Assembly: GCF_008180155.1 (NCBI RefSeq)
Contig: NZ_VSZS01000057.1
Coordinates: 1-64,000, forward strand
Direction: 5' to 3'
DNA length: 64,000 nucleotides
Source of the DNA: Neoaquamicrobium microcysteis
GTDB lineage: Bacteria > Pseudomonadota > Alphaproteobacteria > Rhizobiales > Rhizobiaceae
The position numbers and the translations under genes are program-made. Shown one piece after another: positions 16,260-26,849 of this stretch (the stretch's first letter is position 1; each line of letters begins with the position of its first letter). The notes below the pieces were generated by a model. The model worked only from the letters and a program-made list of their open reading frames with translations. It did no database searches and was not told the origin of the DNA.

Positions 16260-18991
16260 GACGCCCGCGCCTTCTGGATCGCCTTGAGCACGCGGTCGGG
16301 CGTTGCCGGCGCCTTCTCGATCCTGGCGCCCGAGGCATGCCGGATCGCGTTGAGGATAGCCGGCGCGGTGGGGATCAGGACATGCTCGCCAAGCCCCTTT
16401 GCGCCATACGGCCCTTCCGGGTCGGGCACCTCGATCAGGATCGTCTCGATCTCGGGCACGTCGCCGATCGTCGGGATGAGATAATCGTGCAGGTTTTCGG
16501 TGCGACCGGGAACATACTCTTCCATAAGCGCAAGGCCGATCCCCTGCGCGATACCGCCCTCGACCTGGCCTTCTGCCAGCAGCGGATTGATCGCCCGGCC
16601 GACATCGTGGGCGGCGGTGATTTTCAAAAGCTTCACGGTCCCGAGCTTCATGTCGACCTCGAGCTCGGCAATCTGCGCGCCCCAGCCGTAGACGGCATAG
16701 GGCTTTCCCTGTCCCTTCGCGTCGAGCGGGACCGTCGGCGGGTCGTAGCTTTCACATGCGGCAAAGACGAACCCGTCTTCGTCGGCGGGTAGATCGGCGA
16801 GCGCGATGGTGCGGCTGGCCTCGCCTTCCCGAAGGGTCAGCACGCCGCCGTCCAGCGACAGCCGGGCTGCATCGGAGACGTTGGCATAGCGCAGTATTCT
16901 CTCCCGCAGGGCTTTGCCCGACAGTTCGGCAGCCTTGCCGGAAATATAGGTCTGGCGCGAGCCGGAGGTTTTGCCCGCATCGGGCGTCAACGCCGTGTCG
17001 CCATGGACGAAGGTGAAATCATCCAGCGGAAGCCCCAGCGCTTCGGCGGCGATCTGCGGTATCACCGTGTTGGAGCCCTGCCCGATATCCACAGCACCCT
17101 GATGCATCACCAGCCGCCCGTCGGCGGTGATGCCCATCTTCATCGTGGACGGGTTGGGAATGCCGGTGTTGCCACAGCCATACCAGCAGGAGGCCACGCC
17201 GACGCCGCGCTTCGTGGCTTCGTTGGCGGCGTTGAAGGCGTCTGCTTCCACAAGCGCCCTTTGCCACGGCTCCGAGAGCGCTTCGAGGCAGGCGGCGATG
17301 CCGACGCCGGTTTCCATCACGTGACCGCTGACCGTTGCCTGGCCGTCCCGCAGCGCGTTGTTCAGGCGAAACTCCAGACGGTCGATGCCGAGCTTCTCCG
17401 CCAGTTCGTCGTAAAGCGTTTCCTGCATGAGCGCGGCCTGCGGCACGCCGAAGCCGCGAAACGCGCCTGAGATGGGGCCGTTGGTGTGGACTGCGCGACC
17501 GAGTGCCCGATAGTTGGGCGTGAAATACGGACCAGACGCGTGGACCGGCACACGGGTCGCCACCGTCGGCCCCCAGCTCGCATAGGCCCCGGTGTTGAAA
17601 TCGCCTTCGAAAACCATGCCCGCGATGCGCCCGTCCGCATCCGCGGCGATGGTGGCATTCATCAGGGCGGGATGGCGCTTGGTCGTGGAGGCCATGGATT
17701 CCTGACGGGAGTAGACGAGGGCTGCCGGTCGACCTGTCTTAATCGCCACTAGGGCGATTAGGGGCTGGACGGACAGATCGAGCTTCGAGCCGAAACCGCC
17801 TCCTGTGGCGCTGGGTATGATCCGAACATTGTCTGCGCAGCTTCCCATGATAGCCGCCGTATCGTCCCGATCCATCACCGGCGATTGGGTGCATGCCTTG
17901 ATGACGAGCGTATCGCCGTCCATGAAGGCATAGCCGGCCTCCGGCTCGATGTAGGCATGCTCGACATACGAGGTCTCGAGCGAGCCGGAGACGGTTACCG
18001 CCGCACCGGCCAACGCCGCGTCCACGTCTCCGCGCTCCACGACTCCTTGCAGGAGGATGTTGCCCTCGCGGCCAGGATGCAATGGCGCGAAACCGTTGCG
18101 CGCCTCAGGCACGGTCAGCGCGTGGGGCAGTTCTTCCCATGTGATCGGAAACGCGGAAATATCCAGTTGCGAGATCGCCTCGGGCTCTCCGGCGACGACC
18201 GCTACCGCTTCGCCGCGAAACAGGGCAACGCCTTCTGCCAGCGCCGGCTGGTCGGCGAAGGGCGGGATGACGCCGAAGCGGTTGCGCCCCGGAATGTCCT
18301 TTGCCGTGAAGGCGCCCACGACGCCCGGATGCCTTTCGACGAAGGCATCGAGATCGCCGAACGAAAAGCGCGCATGCCAATGCGGGGAACGGATGACGAG
18401 AACCGCCAGCGCATTTTCGGGCCGCTCGTCGGCGCCGAACAGTTCCGAGCCGCAGACCTTGGGCTCGCCATCCAGCCGTGGGACGGACGCGCCGACGCCA
18501 CTCCCGCCGCTGGCCGGTTGGGGCGGGGCGATGCCCGCCTCCATCACCGCCTTGACGATCTTGCGATAGCCGGTGCAGCGGCAAAGCACGCCGCCGAGCG
18601 CGTCCTTCACCTCCTGTTCGGAGGGCTTCGGATTCGTTTCCAGCAGCGCCGTGGCCGTGACCAGCAGGCCGGGCGTGCAGATGCCGCATTGTGCCGCGCC
18701 GTGACGCAGGAACGATTCCTGCAGGGCGGAAAGCCGGCCGTTCGCCAGTCCCTCCACGGTGGTCACTCGCGCGCCGTCGACACCGGCGGCAGGAACGAGA
18801 CATGAGCAGACCGGCGCGCCATCGACCAGAACCGTGCACGCGCCGCAATCGCCCGCATCGCATCCTACCTTTGTCCCGGTCAGGTGCAGTTCGTCGCGCA
18901 GAAGCGACGACAACCGCATGACGGGCGGCACCTCCACACTATACGGCTGCCCGTTGACCTCGATCGACAGGGGGATGGACGCCATGCTCAT
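16256..18991 (-). CDS. molybdenum hydroxylase, fused [2Fe-2S] and molybdopterin subunit
   Basis: This 911-residue xanthine dehydrogenase-family protein is best read as a nicotinate-type dehydrogenase hydroxylating a heteroaromatic ring. Residues 1-155 hold two [2Fe-2S] clusters: C44/C49/C52 with C62 or C64, and C102/C105 with C137/C139 (QCGICTPG, LCRCTGYRK). The rest is the molybdopterin domain, with GGGFGSK, GAFRGFG and the C-terminal GLGEH carrying the expected catalytic glutamate. Start: the ATG at 18991 has AGGGGG seven bases upstream and overlaps the FAD-subunit stop as ATGA. Fusing the FeS and Mo parts differs from the multi-subunit clostridial nicotinate dehydrogenase. Xanthine or another N-heterocycle is the alternative substrate. 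Confidence 0.88.
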   Translation of the reverse strand: MSMASIPLSIEVNGQPYSVEVPPVMRLSSLLRDELHLTGTKVGCDAGDCGACTVLVDGAPVCSCLVPAAGVDGARVTTVEGLANGRLSALQESFLRHGAAQCGICTPGLLVTATALLETNPKPSEQEVKDALGGVLCRCTGYRKIVKAVMEAGIAPPQPASGGSGVGASVPRLDGEPKVCGSELFGADERPENALAVLVIRSPHWHARFSFGDLDAFVERHPGVVGAFTAKDIPGRNRFGVIPPFADQPALAEGVALFRGEAVAVVAGEPEAISQLDISAFPITWEELPHALTVPEARNGFAPLHPGREGNILLQGVVERGDVDAALAGAAVTVSGSLETSYVEHAYIEPEAGYAFMDGDTLVIKACTQSPVMDRDDTAAIMGSCADNVRIIPSATGGGFGSKLDLSVQPLIALVAIKTGRPAALVYSRQESMASTTKRHPALMNATIAADADGRIAGMVFEGDFNTGAYASWGPTVATRVPVHASGPYFTPNYRALGRAVHTNGPISGAFRGFGVPQAALMQETLYDELAEKLGIDRLEFRLNNALRDGQATVSGHVMETGVGIAACLEALSEPWQRALVEADAFNAANEATKRGVGVASCWYGCGNTGIPNPSTMKMGITADGRLVMHQGAVDIGQGSNTVIPQIAAEALGLPLDDFTFVHGDTALTPDAGKTSGSRQTYISGKAAELSGKALRERILRYANVSDAARLSLDGGVLTLREGEASRTIALADLPADEDGFVFAACESYDPPTVPLDAKGQGKPYAVYGWGAQIAELEVDMKLGTVKLLKITAAHDVGRAINPLLAEGQVEGGIAQGIGLALMEEYVPGRTENLHDYLIPTIGDVPEIETILIEVPDPEGPYGAKGLGEHVLIPTAPAILNAIRHASGARIEKAPATPDRVLKAIQKARAS

Positions 18992-19854
18992 GCAGCCACC
19001 CCCTCTTTCACCGAAGCACAAGACGCGAGCGCGAGCGCGATACCGCGCCAAACGATCTCGCGTGCGGCGTTAAGGCGGTATTCGGCCGTCGCGCGCACGT
19101 CGTCTATCGGCGACAACTCATCAAAATCATGCGCGTTGATGAGGTGATGCAGCGCACCACCCTCCACCTCGCCCCGCAGCGCCGCCTCCAGTGCGGTCAA
19201 TCTCACAGCTACCGCCGAGCAGGAACCGACCGCGATGGCCGCTTCCTCGATCCGGCCGTCTTCGTCCGTCACGATGCGGGCCGCCGCCATGGCAATCGAG
19301 ATCACCAGATAGCGGCGGGCACCCAGCTTTACGAAATGCGAATGGCCGGCGGCGGATCGCTTCGGCACCCGCACCGCCGTGAGCATTTCGCCCGGGCCGA
19401 GCGCAGTGCGGCGATTGCCCAGTATGAAATCGCCAAGCGGTAATACCCGCGCACGGTCCGAGGAGCGCAGTTCGACCTCGGCGTCGAGAGACAGAAGCGG
19501 CGGCACGCCATCCGCCGCCGGCGAAGCGTTGCAGAGGTTGCCCGCGATGGTTCCTGCGTTCTGGATCTGTACCGAACCCACCTCGCGGGCGGCGAGTTTC
19601 AGCGCATCGAACGCAGGTGGAAGCTTCGCGCGGATGATATCGGTCCAGCTTGCCCGCGCGCCGAAGACGAAATGGGTCTCCGTTTCCGATACGTGCCGAA
19701 GGTCGGACAGTCCGTTGAGGTCGAGTATGTCTTCGCGAATGGGTCGTGCGCCCTGCGCGGGATAAAAGTCGGTGCCGCCGGCCAGAAGACGCCAGCGCCC
19801 TTCTGCCAGTAGCGCGAGTGCCTCGTCTGTCGACTTCGGTTTCGCGTATCGCAT
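18988..19854 (-). CDS. molybdenum hydroxylase FAD-binding subunit
   Basis: This 288-residue protein is the CoxM/XdhA-type FAD subunit. The flavin-binding LLAGGTDFYP motif is near residue 25, and QIQNAGTIAGNLCNASPAAD supplies the second FAD contact region. It accepts electrons from the iron-sulfur clusters of the protein encoded next. It is the first gene of the six-gene operon; the ATG at 19854 is used here, with a possible ATG five codons upstream. The promoter region up to pncA carries palindrome site B, which suggests regulation together with fpr/hyuAB and the importer. Confidence 0.9.
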   Translation of the reverse strand: MRYAKPKSTDEALALLAEGRWRLLAGGTDFYPAQGARPIREDILDLNGLSDLRHVSETETHFVFGARASWTDIIRAKLPPAFDALKLAAREVGSVQIQNAGTIAGNLCNASPAADGVPPLLSLDAEVELRSSDRARVLPLGDFILGNRRTALGPGEMLTAVRVPKRSAAGHSHFVKLGARRYLVISIAMAAARIVTDEDGRIEEAAIAVGSCSAVAVRLTALEAALRGEVEGGALHHLINAHDFDELSPIDDVRATAEYRLNAAREIVWRGIALALASCASVKEGVAA

Positions 19855-19888
19855 CGTTCCTGCTCCCATTGGGAAGCATGCGCCGAAA

Positions 19889-19908
19889 TTCGTTCGTATG
19901 CAAATGAT
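19889..19908. promoter_or_regulatory. candidate operator, site B (FAD subunit/pncA intergenic)
   Basis: The arm TGCAAATGAT at 19899-19908 matches site A (TACAAATGAT) in nine of ten positions; the left arm TTCGTTCGTA is a weaker mirror (6 of 10). It lies between the divergent operon starting at 19854 and the pncA gene starting at 19986, so one bound regulator could control both. Confidence 0.45.
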
Positions 19909-19985
19909 ATCCGAACTCGCCTCTTGCCAAGCCGGCAATTCGCCGTAAGCCTGTCGCAACGTCCGCGCACAAGGGGAAACACACC

Positions 19986-20581
19986 ATGGCCGACAAGGCA
20001 CTGATCGTCATCGACGTGCAGAAGGATTTCTGTCCCGGCGGCGCGCTAGCGGTTGCAGGCGGCGACGAGATCGTGCCGCTCGTCAACCGGCTGATCGGCG
20101 AGTTCGACCACGTCGTGCTGACGCAGGACTGGCATCCCGCCCGACACTCGTCCTTCGCTTCGACGCATCCAGGCAGGAACCCGTTCGAGACGGTGGAGAT
20201 GCCCTATGGCCAGCAGACGCTGTGGCCCGACCACTGTGTCCAGGGTTCGGCCGGAGCGGAATTTCATCCGCAGCTGGAATGGACCAAGGCCGAGTTGATT
20301 GTCCGCAAGGGCTTTCGCCCAGGCATCGACTCCTACTCGGCGTTTTTCGAGAACGACCATCGTACGCCGACGGGACTTGCCGGCTATCTGCGCGAACGCG
20401 GCATATCCGACCTGACGCTGGTCGGTCTGGCTACCGATTTCTGCGTGGCCTACTCCGCGCTCGACGCGGTGCGCTCGGGCTTTTCGGCGACAGTACTTCT
20501 CGACGCCTGCCGTGCGATCGACCTGGACGGATCGCTGGCCGCGATGAAGGACGAAATGGCTGCCGAGGGCGTCAGGCTGGG

Positions 20582-20585
<4 letters not shown>
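19986..20585 (+). CDS. pncA: nicotinamidase (bifunctional nicotinamidase/pyrazinamidase type)
   Basis: This 199-residue cytosolic hydrolase converts nicotinamide to nicotinate and ammonia. The catalytic triad is visible: D10 (VIDVQKDF), K108 (VRKG) and C153 (ATDFCVAYSALD). The metal site is D48, H50 (TQDWH) and H83 (WPDHCVQG). Length fits the E. coli-type enzyme. AAGGGGA precedes the ATG by nine bases. It is divergent from the molybdenum hydroxylase operon and converges on the importer operon with a four-base overlap. The placement supplies nicotinate to the neighbouring pathway, though a role in NAD salvage is also normal for PncA. Confidence 0.95.
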
Positions 20586-21281
<696 letters not shown>

Positions 21282-21289
<8 letters not shown>

Positions 21290-22028
21290 CGCGTCCGGTC
21301 CCTAGATACGCTTCCTGCACCGCCGCATTCGCGCGGATTTCTTCTGCACTGCCTTCGGCCAGCACGCGGCCGAAATTCATCACCGTGATTTTTTGCGCAA
21401 GCTGCATGACCACGGGCATGTTGTGCTCGATCAGAAGTACGGTGGCTTCCTTCGCGATCTCGCGCACGAGCGCGATGAAGCCTTCGATCTCGCCGTCGGA
21501 GAGACCCTGCGTGGGCTCGTCGAGGATGAGGAGGCGCGGCTCCAGCGCCAGACCCATCGCCACTTCCAGAAGGCGCTGGTGGCCGTAGGCGAGATTGCCG
21601 GCAAGGGTCTGCGCACGATCGGCAAGCCCCACACGCGCCAATGCCTGTGCCACGCCGGCGTCGAGTTCGCCCGCCACGACACGCCCCGCCTTCAGAAGCC
21701 TGCGCTGTACCGAGAGCGCGACGTTGTCGTAGACCGTCAGCTTCGGGAAAATGCTGGTGATCTGGAACGTGTAGGCGATGCCGGCCAGCACGCGCTTGTG
21801 TGCCGGCAATCGGGTGATGTCGTTCCCATCCAGCGCGATCGAACCGGAACTCGGCGCGATGCGGCCGCAGATCAGGCTGACGAAGGTGGTCTTGCCGGCG
21901 CCGTTGGGCCCGATGATCGCGCGGATCTCACCGGGCTGGAGGGTAAAGTCCACCGCCTCGACGGCCTTTAGCCCGCCGAAATGCCGCGACAGCGCCCGGG
22001 TTTCGATCAGCGGGGTCACGGCAGCCAT
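21282..22028 (-). CDS. ABC transporter ATP-binding protein, LivG type
   Basis: This 248-residue ATPase is the second nucleotide-binding subunit. Walker A is GPNGAGKTT and Walker B LLILDEPTQGL; the signature position reads LAYGHQRLLE, the usual LivG variant. The ATG at 22028 lies inside the 3' end of the permease gene (13 bp overlap), so production is coupled. It forms the heterodimeric ATPase with the LivF-type protein. Confidence 0.92.
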
Positions 22029-22981
22029 TTCAGCCACCTTTCGCGCACGGTGCCCAGAAGCCCCTTGGGGAAGAACAGGATGAGCAGGATCAGCGCGACG
22101 CCGACCAGCAGCAGGTAGGCCGTGGTGAAGCCGGAAGTGTAGTCGATGATGTAGAACATGAAGAGCGTGCCGACCAGCGGCCCGAGCGTCGTTGCCGCGC
22201 CACCCAGCAGCACCCACAGCAGCGGCAGGATGGAATACTGGATGGACGCGAAGCCGGAGCCGACATACCCGAAGAGCAGCCCGTAGGCCGCGCCGGCTGA
22301 AGCGCAGAACAGTCCCGACAGCACGACCGCGGTCAGCTTGGCGCGGAAGACGTCGTAGCCCAGCATCCGCATGCGCTCCTCGTTCTCGCGGATCGCGACC
22401 AGCGTGCGACCGAAGGGCGAGCGCACCAGCCGCAACATCAGGAGCAGGACGGCTGAAAACAGCGTCAGCGCGATCAGGTAGCGGGTAGACGGATTGCTGA
22501 GGCTGATGTCGAGCCCCGCGGGGTCGATTGTCCGCATCGCCTGCGACAGGACCAGCCCTTCCTCGCCGCGCGTCCATGTCGTGAAGTAGAGCGTGGTCAG
22601 GTAGAAGACCTGAGCGAACATCATCGTGACGATCATGAACGCCACACCCGTGGTGCGCAGCGCCAGCACGCCGATCACGAGCGCAAGCGTCCCGCCCGCA
22701 AGGATGCCGGTGCCAAATGATAGGGGGACACTCCAGCCCAGATGGTAGACAGGCAGCCCGGCCCCGTAGAGCCCTGCCGCAAAGAACATGGCGTGGCCGA
22801 GGCTGAGCAGGCCGGTATAGCCGAACAGCAAATTGTAACCCATCGCGAAGGTCGCCAGCACCAGCACGCGCGAGAACACGCCGCGATGATATTCCGGCAG
22901 CACGAAGTTTGCCGCGAGGAGCAGGGCGATAACCCCCAGATGCAGCGCCCAGACACGTGTGTTGCTGCCGACGGCGCTCAT
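22016..22981 (-). CDS. ABC transporter permease, LivM type
   Basis: This 321-residue inner-membrane permease has about nine hydrophobic segments and the conserved LivM stretch AIRENEERMRMLGYDVFRAKL that contacts the ATPases. It begins inside the stop of the LivH-type gene (ATGA, four bases) and overlaps the LivG-type gene. With its partner it forms the channel for the substrate captured by the periplasmic protein encoded at 23938-25242. Confidence 0.92.
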   Translation of the reverse strand: MSAVGSNTRVWALHLGVIALLLAANFVLPEYHRGVFSRVLVLATFAMGYNLLFGYTGLLSLGHAMFFAAGLYGAGLPVYHLGWSVPLSFGTGILAGGTLALVIGVLALRTTGVAFMIVTMMFAQVFYLTTLYFTTWTRGEEGLVLSQAMRTIDPAGLDISLSNPSTRYLIALTLFSAVLLLMLRLVRSPFGRTLVAIRENEERMRMLGYDVFRAKLTAVVLSGLFCASAGAAYGLLFGYVGSGFASIQYSILPLLWVLLGGAATTLGPLVGTLFMFYIIDYTSGFTTAYLLLVGVALILLILFFPKGLLGTVRERWLKWLP

Positions 22982-23859
22982 CGTGCAGGCACCCCGAACA
23001 AGCCCTGCGGGCGGAAGACCAGCACCATGGCGACAAGGCCCGTCGCCAGCATCTTGGCCAGCGTCGGCGAGAAGAAAACCGAGATGATGCCGTCGGACAG
23101 TCCGATCAGCAATGCCGCGATCACCGTGCCGCGCAGCGAACCAAGCCCGCCGATGATGACGACGATGAAGGACAGCAGCAGCGGGTCGCGGCCCATCAGG
23201 TAATGCGCCTGCTGGATCGGCACGATCAGCACGGCTGCGACAGCCGCCAGCATCGCACCGAGCGCGAACACGCCTGCATAGACGCGGTCGACCGGGATGC
23301 CGAAAGCCTGCGCCGTCTCACTGTCATATTGCGTGGCGCGCATGAGGAGACCGACCTTGGTGCGCGTCAGCACGAACCATGTCGCCAGCATCAGCACGAT
23401 GGCAGCGCCGATGACGAACAGCTTGTAGCCGGAATAGCCGAACCAAGGCAGCTGGATGCGCACGTTGAACGGAGCCTGAACCGGCCTCGCATCGGCACCG
23501 TAGAAGGTAAGCGCGAGTTGCTGGATGATATAGAGCATGCCGATGGTGGCCACGATCGTCGCTTCGGGATCGTAGTTCAGCCGGCGCAGAACCAGCCGCT
23601 CGGAAAGCAGCGCCGCACCGCCGACTACCAACGGCGCGACCAGCAGCGCCGCGGCGAAGCCGATGGACGGATGTCCGGCAAAAGCCGTGGACACGGCCCA
23701 CGCCAGCACCGCGCCGAGCATGAAGAACTCGCCATGCGCGACGTTGACCACGCGCATCACGCCGAAGACCAGCGACAGGCCCAGCGCGGTAAGCGCAAGC
23801 ACCGCCGCCGTGACGAGGCCTTCAAGGGTTGCCAGCAGGAAGTAGGGTCCGAAAGCCAT
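22978..23859 (-). CDS. ABC transporter permease, LivH type
   Basis: This 293-residue inner-membrane permease of the LivH class shows multiple hydrophobic segments, the N-terminal GLSLVFGVMRVVNVAHGEF motif and the C-terminal GGLGSLRGTVIAALLIGL typical of the family. It lies 78 bp downstream of the binding protein gene and overlaps the next permease gene by four bases. Confidence 0.92.
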   Translation of the reverse strand: MAFGPYFLLATLEGLVTAAVLALTALGLSLVFGVMRVVNVAHGEFFMLGAVLAWAVSTAFAGHPSIGFAAALLVAPLVVGGAALLSERLVLRRLNYDPEATIVATIGMLYIIQQLALTFYGADARPVQAPFNVRIQLPWFGYSGYKLFVIGAAIVLMLATWFVLTRTKVGLLMRATQYDSETAQAFGIPVDRVYAGVFALGAMLAAVAAVLIVPIQQAHYLMGRDPLLLSFIVVIIGGLGSLRGTVIAALLIGLSDGIISVFFSPTLAKMLATGLVAMVLVFRPQGLFGVPAR

Positions 23860-23937
23860 TCAGAACGCGTTTTCCCTGGCGCGGGCGGAGCGTCCGCGCT
23901 TCATGTCCAACTGAGTTGCGAAAGCCGCAACCGGCGA

Positions 23938-25242
23938 TCAAAGCGGCTGTGTGGTGTAGTCCGCTTCCGGCTCGTACATGCCGTCCTCGATGGAGGTACG
24001 ATGCACGACGTTGAGCCTGCCGTTCTCGACGACCGAGATGCTCTGACTGCCGAACACCTGATGGATCTTGCCGTTGAACACCTTGGCGCCCTGCGGATGT
24101 GCAGGCCCTTCCGGAAATTCCGTCATCGCCTCGGTAGCCTCGATCAGCTTGGCGCGATCCTCAGGCCCGCGATAGTCGGCCGCCTCCATCGCGTCCTTGA
24201 TAATGTGCAGCGTCTCCCAGCAGCCGAACATGTGCGCCGCCGTCGATACGTCGTTGGCATCGTTGACGCTGGCGCCTGTCTCGTCGAGCCCGACAGCCTC
24301 GCGATAGGCCTTCTCGGCATCAGTAGCGTCTTCCTGCAGGTAGCGCGGCATGCCTTCCCAGAAATGGCTGCCTTCAAGGAACTCAAGCCCGGGGCTGTTG
24401 ATGTTTACCGCCTCGAGGCTGTCGATGAAGCCGAACAGCTTCGGCCCGCTGCCGCCGTAGAACTCTCCCAGTTCCTTGACGAAGGTGAGCACCGCCGGCC
24501 CGACCATCACGTGATAGATCACGTCGGTATCGGCGGGGATTTGCGGGAAGTAGCGCGTGAACGACGATTCTGTCGGCGGGATCGGGATTTGTGCGACCAC
24601 TTCGCCGCCTTGCTCGGCCGCAGCCGGGCCGAAGAAGTCGCGGTGATCGTGGCCGAATGCGTAGTCGGGATAGATCATGGTGATCTTCTTGCCGACATTC
24701 GACGTGATCCAAGGCGCGACCGAGCGACACTGAGCACGCACGTCGGTGATGCCCGGCTGAAGCACGTAGCGGTTCATCTTGCCTGACGCTACATGGTAGC
24801 CCTCGCTGACCACGTAGTAGGGTATCTTCAGCTCGCCCGCGGCCGGGGCCGAGCCGACCACGACGTGGCTGAACAGCGTTCCGTAGACGATGTCGGTGCG
24901 GTGCTGGTTGGCGAATTTCTCCACCACCTCCGCGCCGCGCGCAGCATCGGTGCCGTCGTCCTCGGTGATGATCTCGACCGGCCGGCCGTTGATGCCGCCG
25001 GCGTCGTTGATGGCTTTGACGGCCGCAGCCGTCGTGCGCTCGTACCAGCGGCCGTAGGCGGCGCCGATGCCGGTGCGGTGCGCCTGAAAGCCGATCTTGA
25101 TCGGAGCAGACGACTGGGCCTGCGCGTAGCGCACGAAGCCGGGCGCGGTGCCGATGGCGGCCGCAGCGCCGAGTCCCTTGAGCGCGTTTCGTCTTGAAAT
25201 CGTGGATGTGAGAAGGCTGGAAGGCTTACGAATATCGGTCAT
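23938..25242 (-). CDS. periplasmic binding protein of a Liv-type ABC importer, Tat signal
   Basis: This 434-residue binding protein defines what the importer takes up. The N-terminus has a twin-arginine signal (SRRNALKGLGAAAAIG) with cleavage likely after the AQA near residue 43. The mature protein begins APIKIGFQAHRTGIG and shows type I periplasmic-binding folds (INGRPVEIITEDDGTD, YPDYAFGHDHRDFF). Start is the ATG at 25242 with AAGGGG eight bases upstream. Candidate operator site C lies 70-90 bp upstream. The ligand cannot be read from sequence; nicotinate or nicotinamide is the contextual guess. Confidence 0.9.
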   Translation of the reverse strand: MTDIRKPSSLLTSTISRRNALKGLGAAAAIGTAPGFVRYAQAQSSAPIKIGFQAHRTGIGAAYGRWYERTTAAAVKAINDAGGINGRPVEIITEDDGTDAARGAEVVEKFANQHRTDIVYGTLFSHVVVGSAPAAGELKIPYYVVSEGYHVASGKMNRYVLQPGITDVRAQCRSVAPWITSNVGKKITMIYPDYAFGHDHRDFFGPAAAEQGGEVVAQIPIPPTESSFTRYFPQIPADTDVIYHVMVGPAVLTFVKELGEFYGGSGPKLFGFIDSLEAVNINSPGLEFLEGSHFWEGMPRYLQEDATDAEKAYREAVGLDETGASVNDANDVSTAAHMFGCWETLHIIKDAMEAADYRGPEDRAKLIEATEAMTEFPEGPAHPQGAKVFNGKIHQVFGSQSISVVENGRLNVVHRTSIEDGMYEPEADYTTQPL

Positions 25243-25313
25243 CTGGGTTCCCCTTGACGTCTGCCTGCTGACGAGCGTTCCGCCGTTTACGATGCATTTC
25301 CGCACTGCAGAAA

Positions 25314-25333
25314 ATTGCATGTGTACAAACTAA
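25314..25333. promoter_or_regulatory. candidate operator, site C (upstream of binding protein gene)
   Basis: ATTGCATGTG followed by TACAAACTAA shares the TACAAA core with site A and lies upstream of the importer operon. The two arms mirror each other in only 5 of 10 positions, so this is the weakest of the three sites. It is listed because each of the three promoter regions of the block has one related element. Confidence 0.3.
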
Positions 25334-25400
25334 ATCACCATTCCTTGGAAGTGGCAACAGATCAATTCCGCAACGGAAGGCGACAGGGAAATCTTCGGCC

Positions 25401-26849
25401 TCACGCAGCCGTGGGCGACGAGAGAAGCCACAGGCCGAAAACGGTGTAGAGCACCATCAGCACGGCCAGCGGAACCTGGCTGCGCGTTGCGGCATCCGCC
25501 GAGCCGTACAGCCGGAACGCCACCGCGTGCGCGACGAGCACGGCAAGCAGGTGCCCGCCGACGATGGCCGCCGCCTGCAGGTTCCACACAAGCCACGCCC
25601 GCTCCGCGCCCATGAGCATGCCCGCCTGCACATGCATGCCAGCGGTGCCGAAGAGATCCGCGCCGCTCATCAAAGGGTCCGACAGGGCGGCCAGCGCATA
25701 TTGGCCGTTGATGACGAAGCTGGTGAGGTAATGAGAGAAGTGGTAGGCCATCGAGATGGGGATGATCGACCACACCAGCGCGCCCGCCGCCGACGAGATG
25801 CTTTCAGATGCGCCGGCCAGTCTCTCGCCCAGAGCAACCGCCGCGTGAAAGGCCGCCCCGAGCACGACGAAGGTCGCCAGCAGCCCAAAGCTGCTGATGC
25901 CGGTCACCGCGCTGCGGCCGGGAAATTCGAGCGGGTTCACGCCGAACAGGCCGAGCCAGAGGAAGGTGCGCATCAGCCCGTCGAACGATACCGTGCTCAG
26001 CGCCAGCAGCAGGAACAGCGTGCCGCTGGGCGGCAGCGGTTCCGCAGACACGAGCTTCGCGCCCGGCAGGCAGAGTGCGATGCGACGGCGGCCACTCTCG
26101 ACCTTGCTGCCCTCGACGATCGCAAGGCGGGCTATCATGCCCAGAAACACTGACAGGCATTCGCCACGCCGCGTCCACTCCTCGTAGCCGAAGGCCAGGG
26201 CAGCTACGAGATTTGCGGAGAAGTATATGGTCACGACCGTGGCCAGTCGCGCGGGATCGTCGGGCGCTAGGTAGACCAGCTCGAACCACGCAAAGCCGAA
26301 GAAAAGCGCCACCGCCGGCCAGTAACCCAATCTGTCGGGCATTGGGACGAACCCCTCGCGGTGGCCCGTCAGCCCCGTCAGTGCGCGCCAAGGGGCGTAG
26401 AGGGGGTTGATCCACCACCAGAGATTGCCGACGACGCCCTGGAGCAACGTCAGCCCGATCCAGAAGACCGTCCAGAACACAAGCGGCAGCGGGTTTGAAA
26501 GGGGGTCGCGGCTGCCGAGAATGCCGGCGGTGACGAGGCCGATCAGAAGCAGGAACGTCGCGGCGCTTGTGACCATGCGCAGGCGTGTGGGCACAGAGCC
26601 GATCGCGAGTCTGACCCGCGCCAGCCCCTCCAGCAGCGATGGCGGCATGAAAGCCAGCGCCAGAAATGTCAGCGCGACGGCGGCAGCGCCTCCCAGAAGG
26701 TAGTAGCCCGTGGGAAGCAGCAGTACATGGCCACGGTCTGCGGCATGGGCCAACGCCTCGGCCGGGAAGAGAGCCGGGCCTGCCAGTCCGAACACGATGC
26801 CCCATCTCCCGGCTGGCCGCATCCCGCGTGTTCGGTTTGAAAAAAGCAT
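25401..26849 (-). CDS. polytopic membrane protein of unknown function
   Basis: This protein of about 482 residues has roughly twelve hydrophobic segments. I do not recognise an experimentally known family; relatives are sometimes labelled fenitrothion hydrolase, which nothing here supports. Visible features are a histidine-containing start (HAADRGHVLLLPTGYY), NLWWWINPLY, and a conserved-looking AYHFSHYLTSFVINGQYALA near residue 380. The ATG at 26849 has AGGGGC about ten bases upstream; an ATG at 26822 would give a signal-like N-terminus. It lies 158 bp from the importer operon and reads the same way, but across site C, so it is probably a separate unit. Confidence 0.75.
   Translation of the reverse strand: MLFSNRTRGMRPAGRWGIVFGLAGPALFPAEALAHAADRGHVLLLPTGYYLLGGAAAVALTFLALAFMPPSLLEGLARVRLAIGSVPTRLRMVTSAATFLLLIGLVTAGILGSRDPLSNPLPLVFWTVFWIGLTLLQGVVGNLWWWINPLYAPWRALTGLTGHREGFVPMPDRLGYWPAVALFFGFAWFELVYLAPDDPARLATVVTIYFSANLVAALAFGYEEWTRRGECLSVFLGMIARLAIVEGSKVESGRRRIALCLPGAKLVSAEPLPPSGTLFLLLALSTVSFDGLMRTFLWLGLFGVNPLEFPGRSAVTGISSFGLLATFVVLGAAFHAAVALGERLAGASESISSAAGALVWSIIPISMAYHFSHYLTSFVINGQYALAALSDPLMSGADLFGTAGMHVQAGMLMGAERAWLVWNLQAAAIVGGHLLAVLVAHAVAFRLYGSADAATRSQVPLAVLMVLYTVFGLWLLSSPTAA

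Noticed and set aside
22029-23036. Extension of the LivG-type ATPase to 584 residues
   Set aside because: The extra N-terminal part is an out-of-frame reading of the permease gene, low in hydrophobic segments; the ATPase begins normally at 22028.
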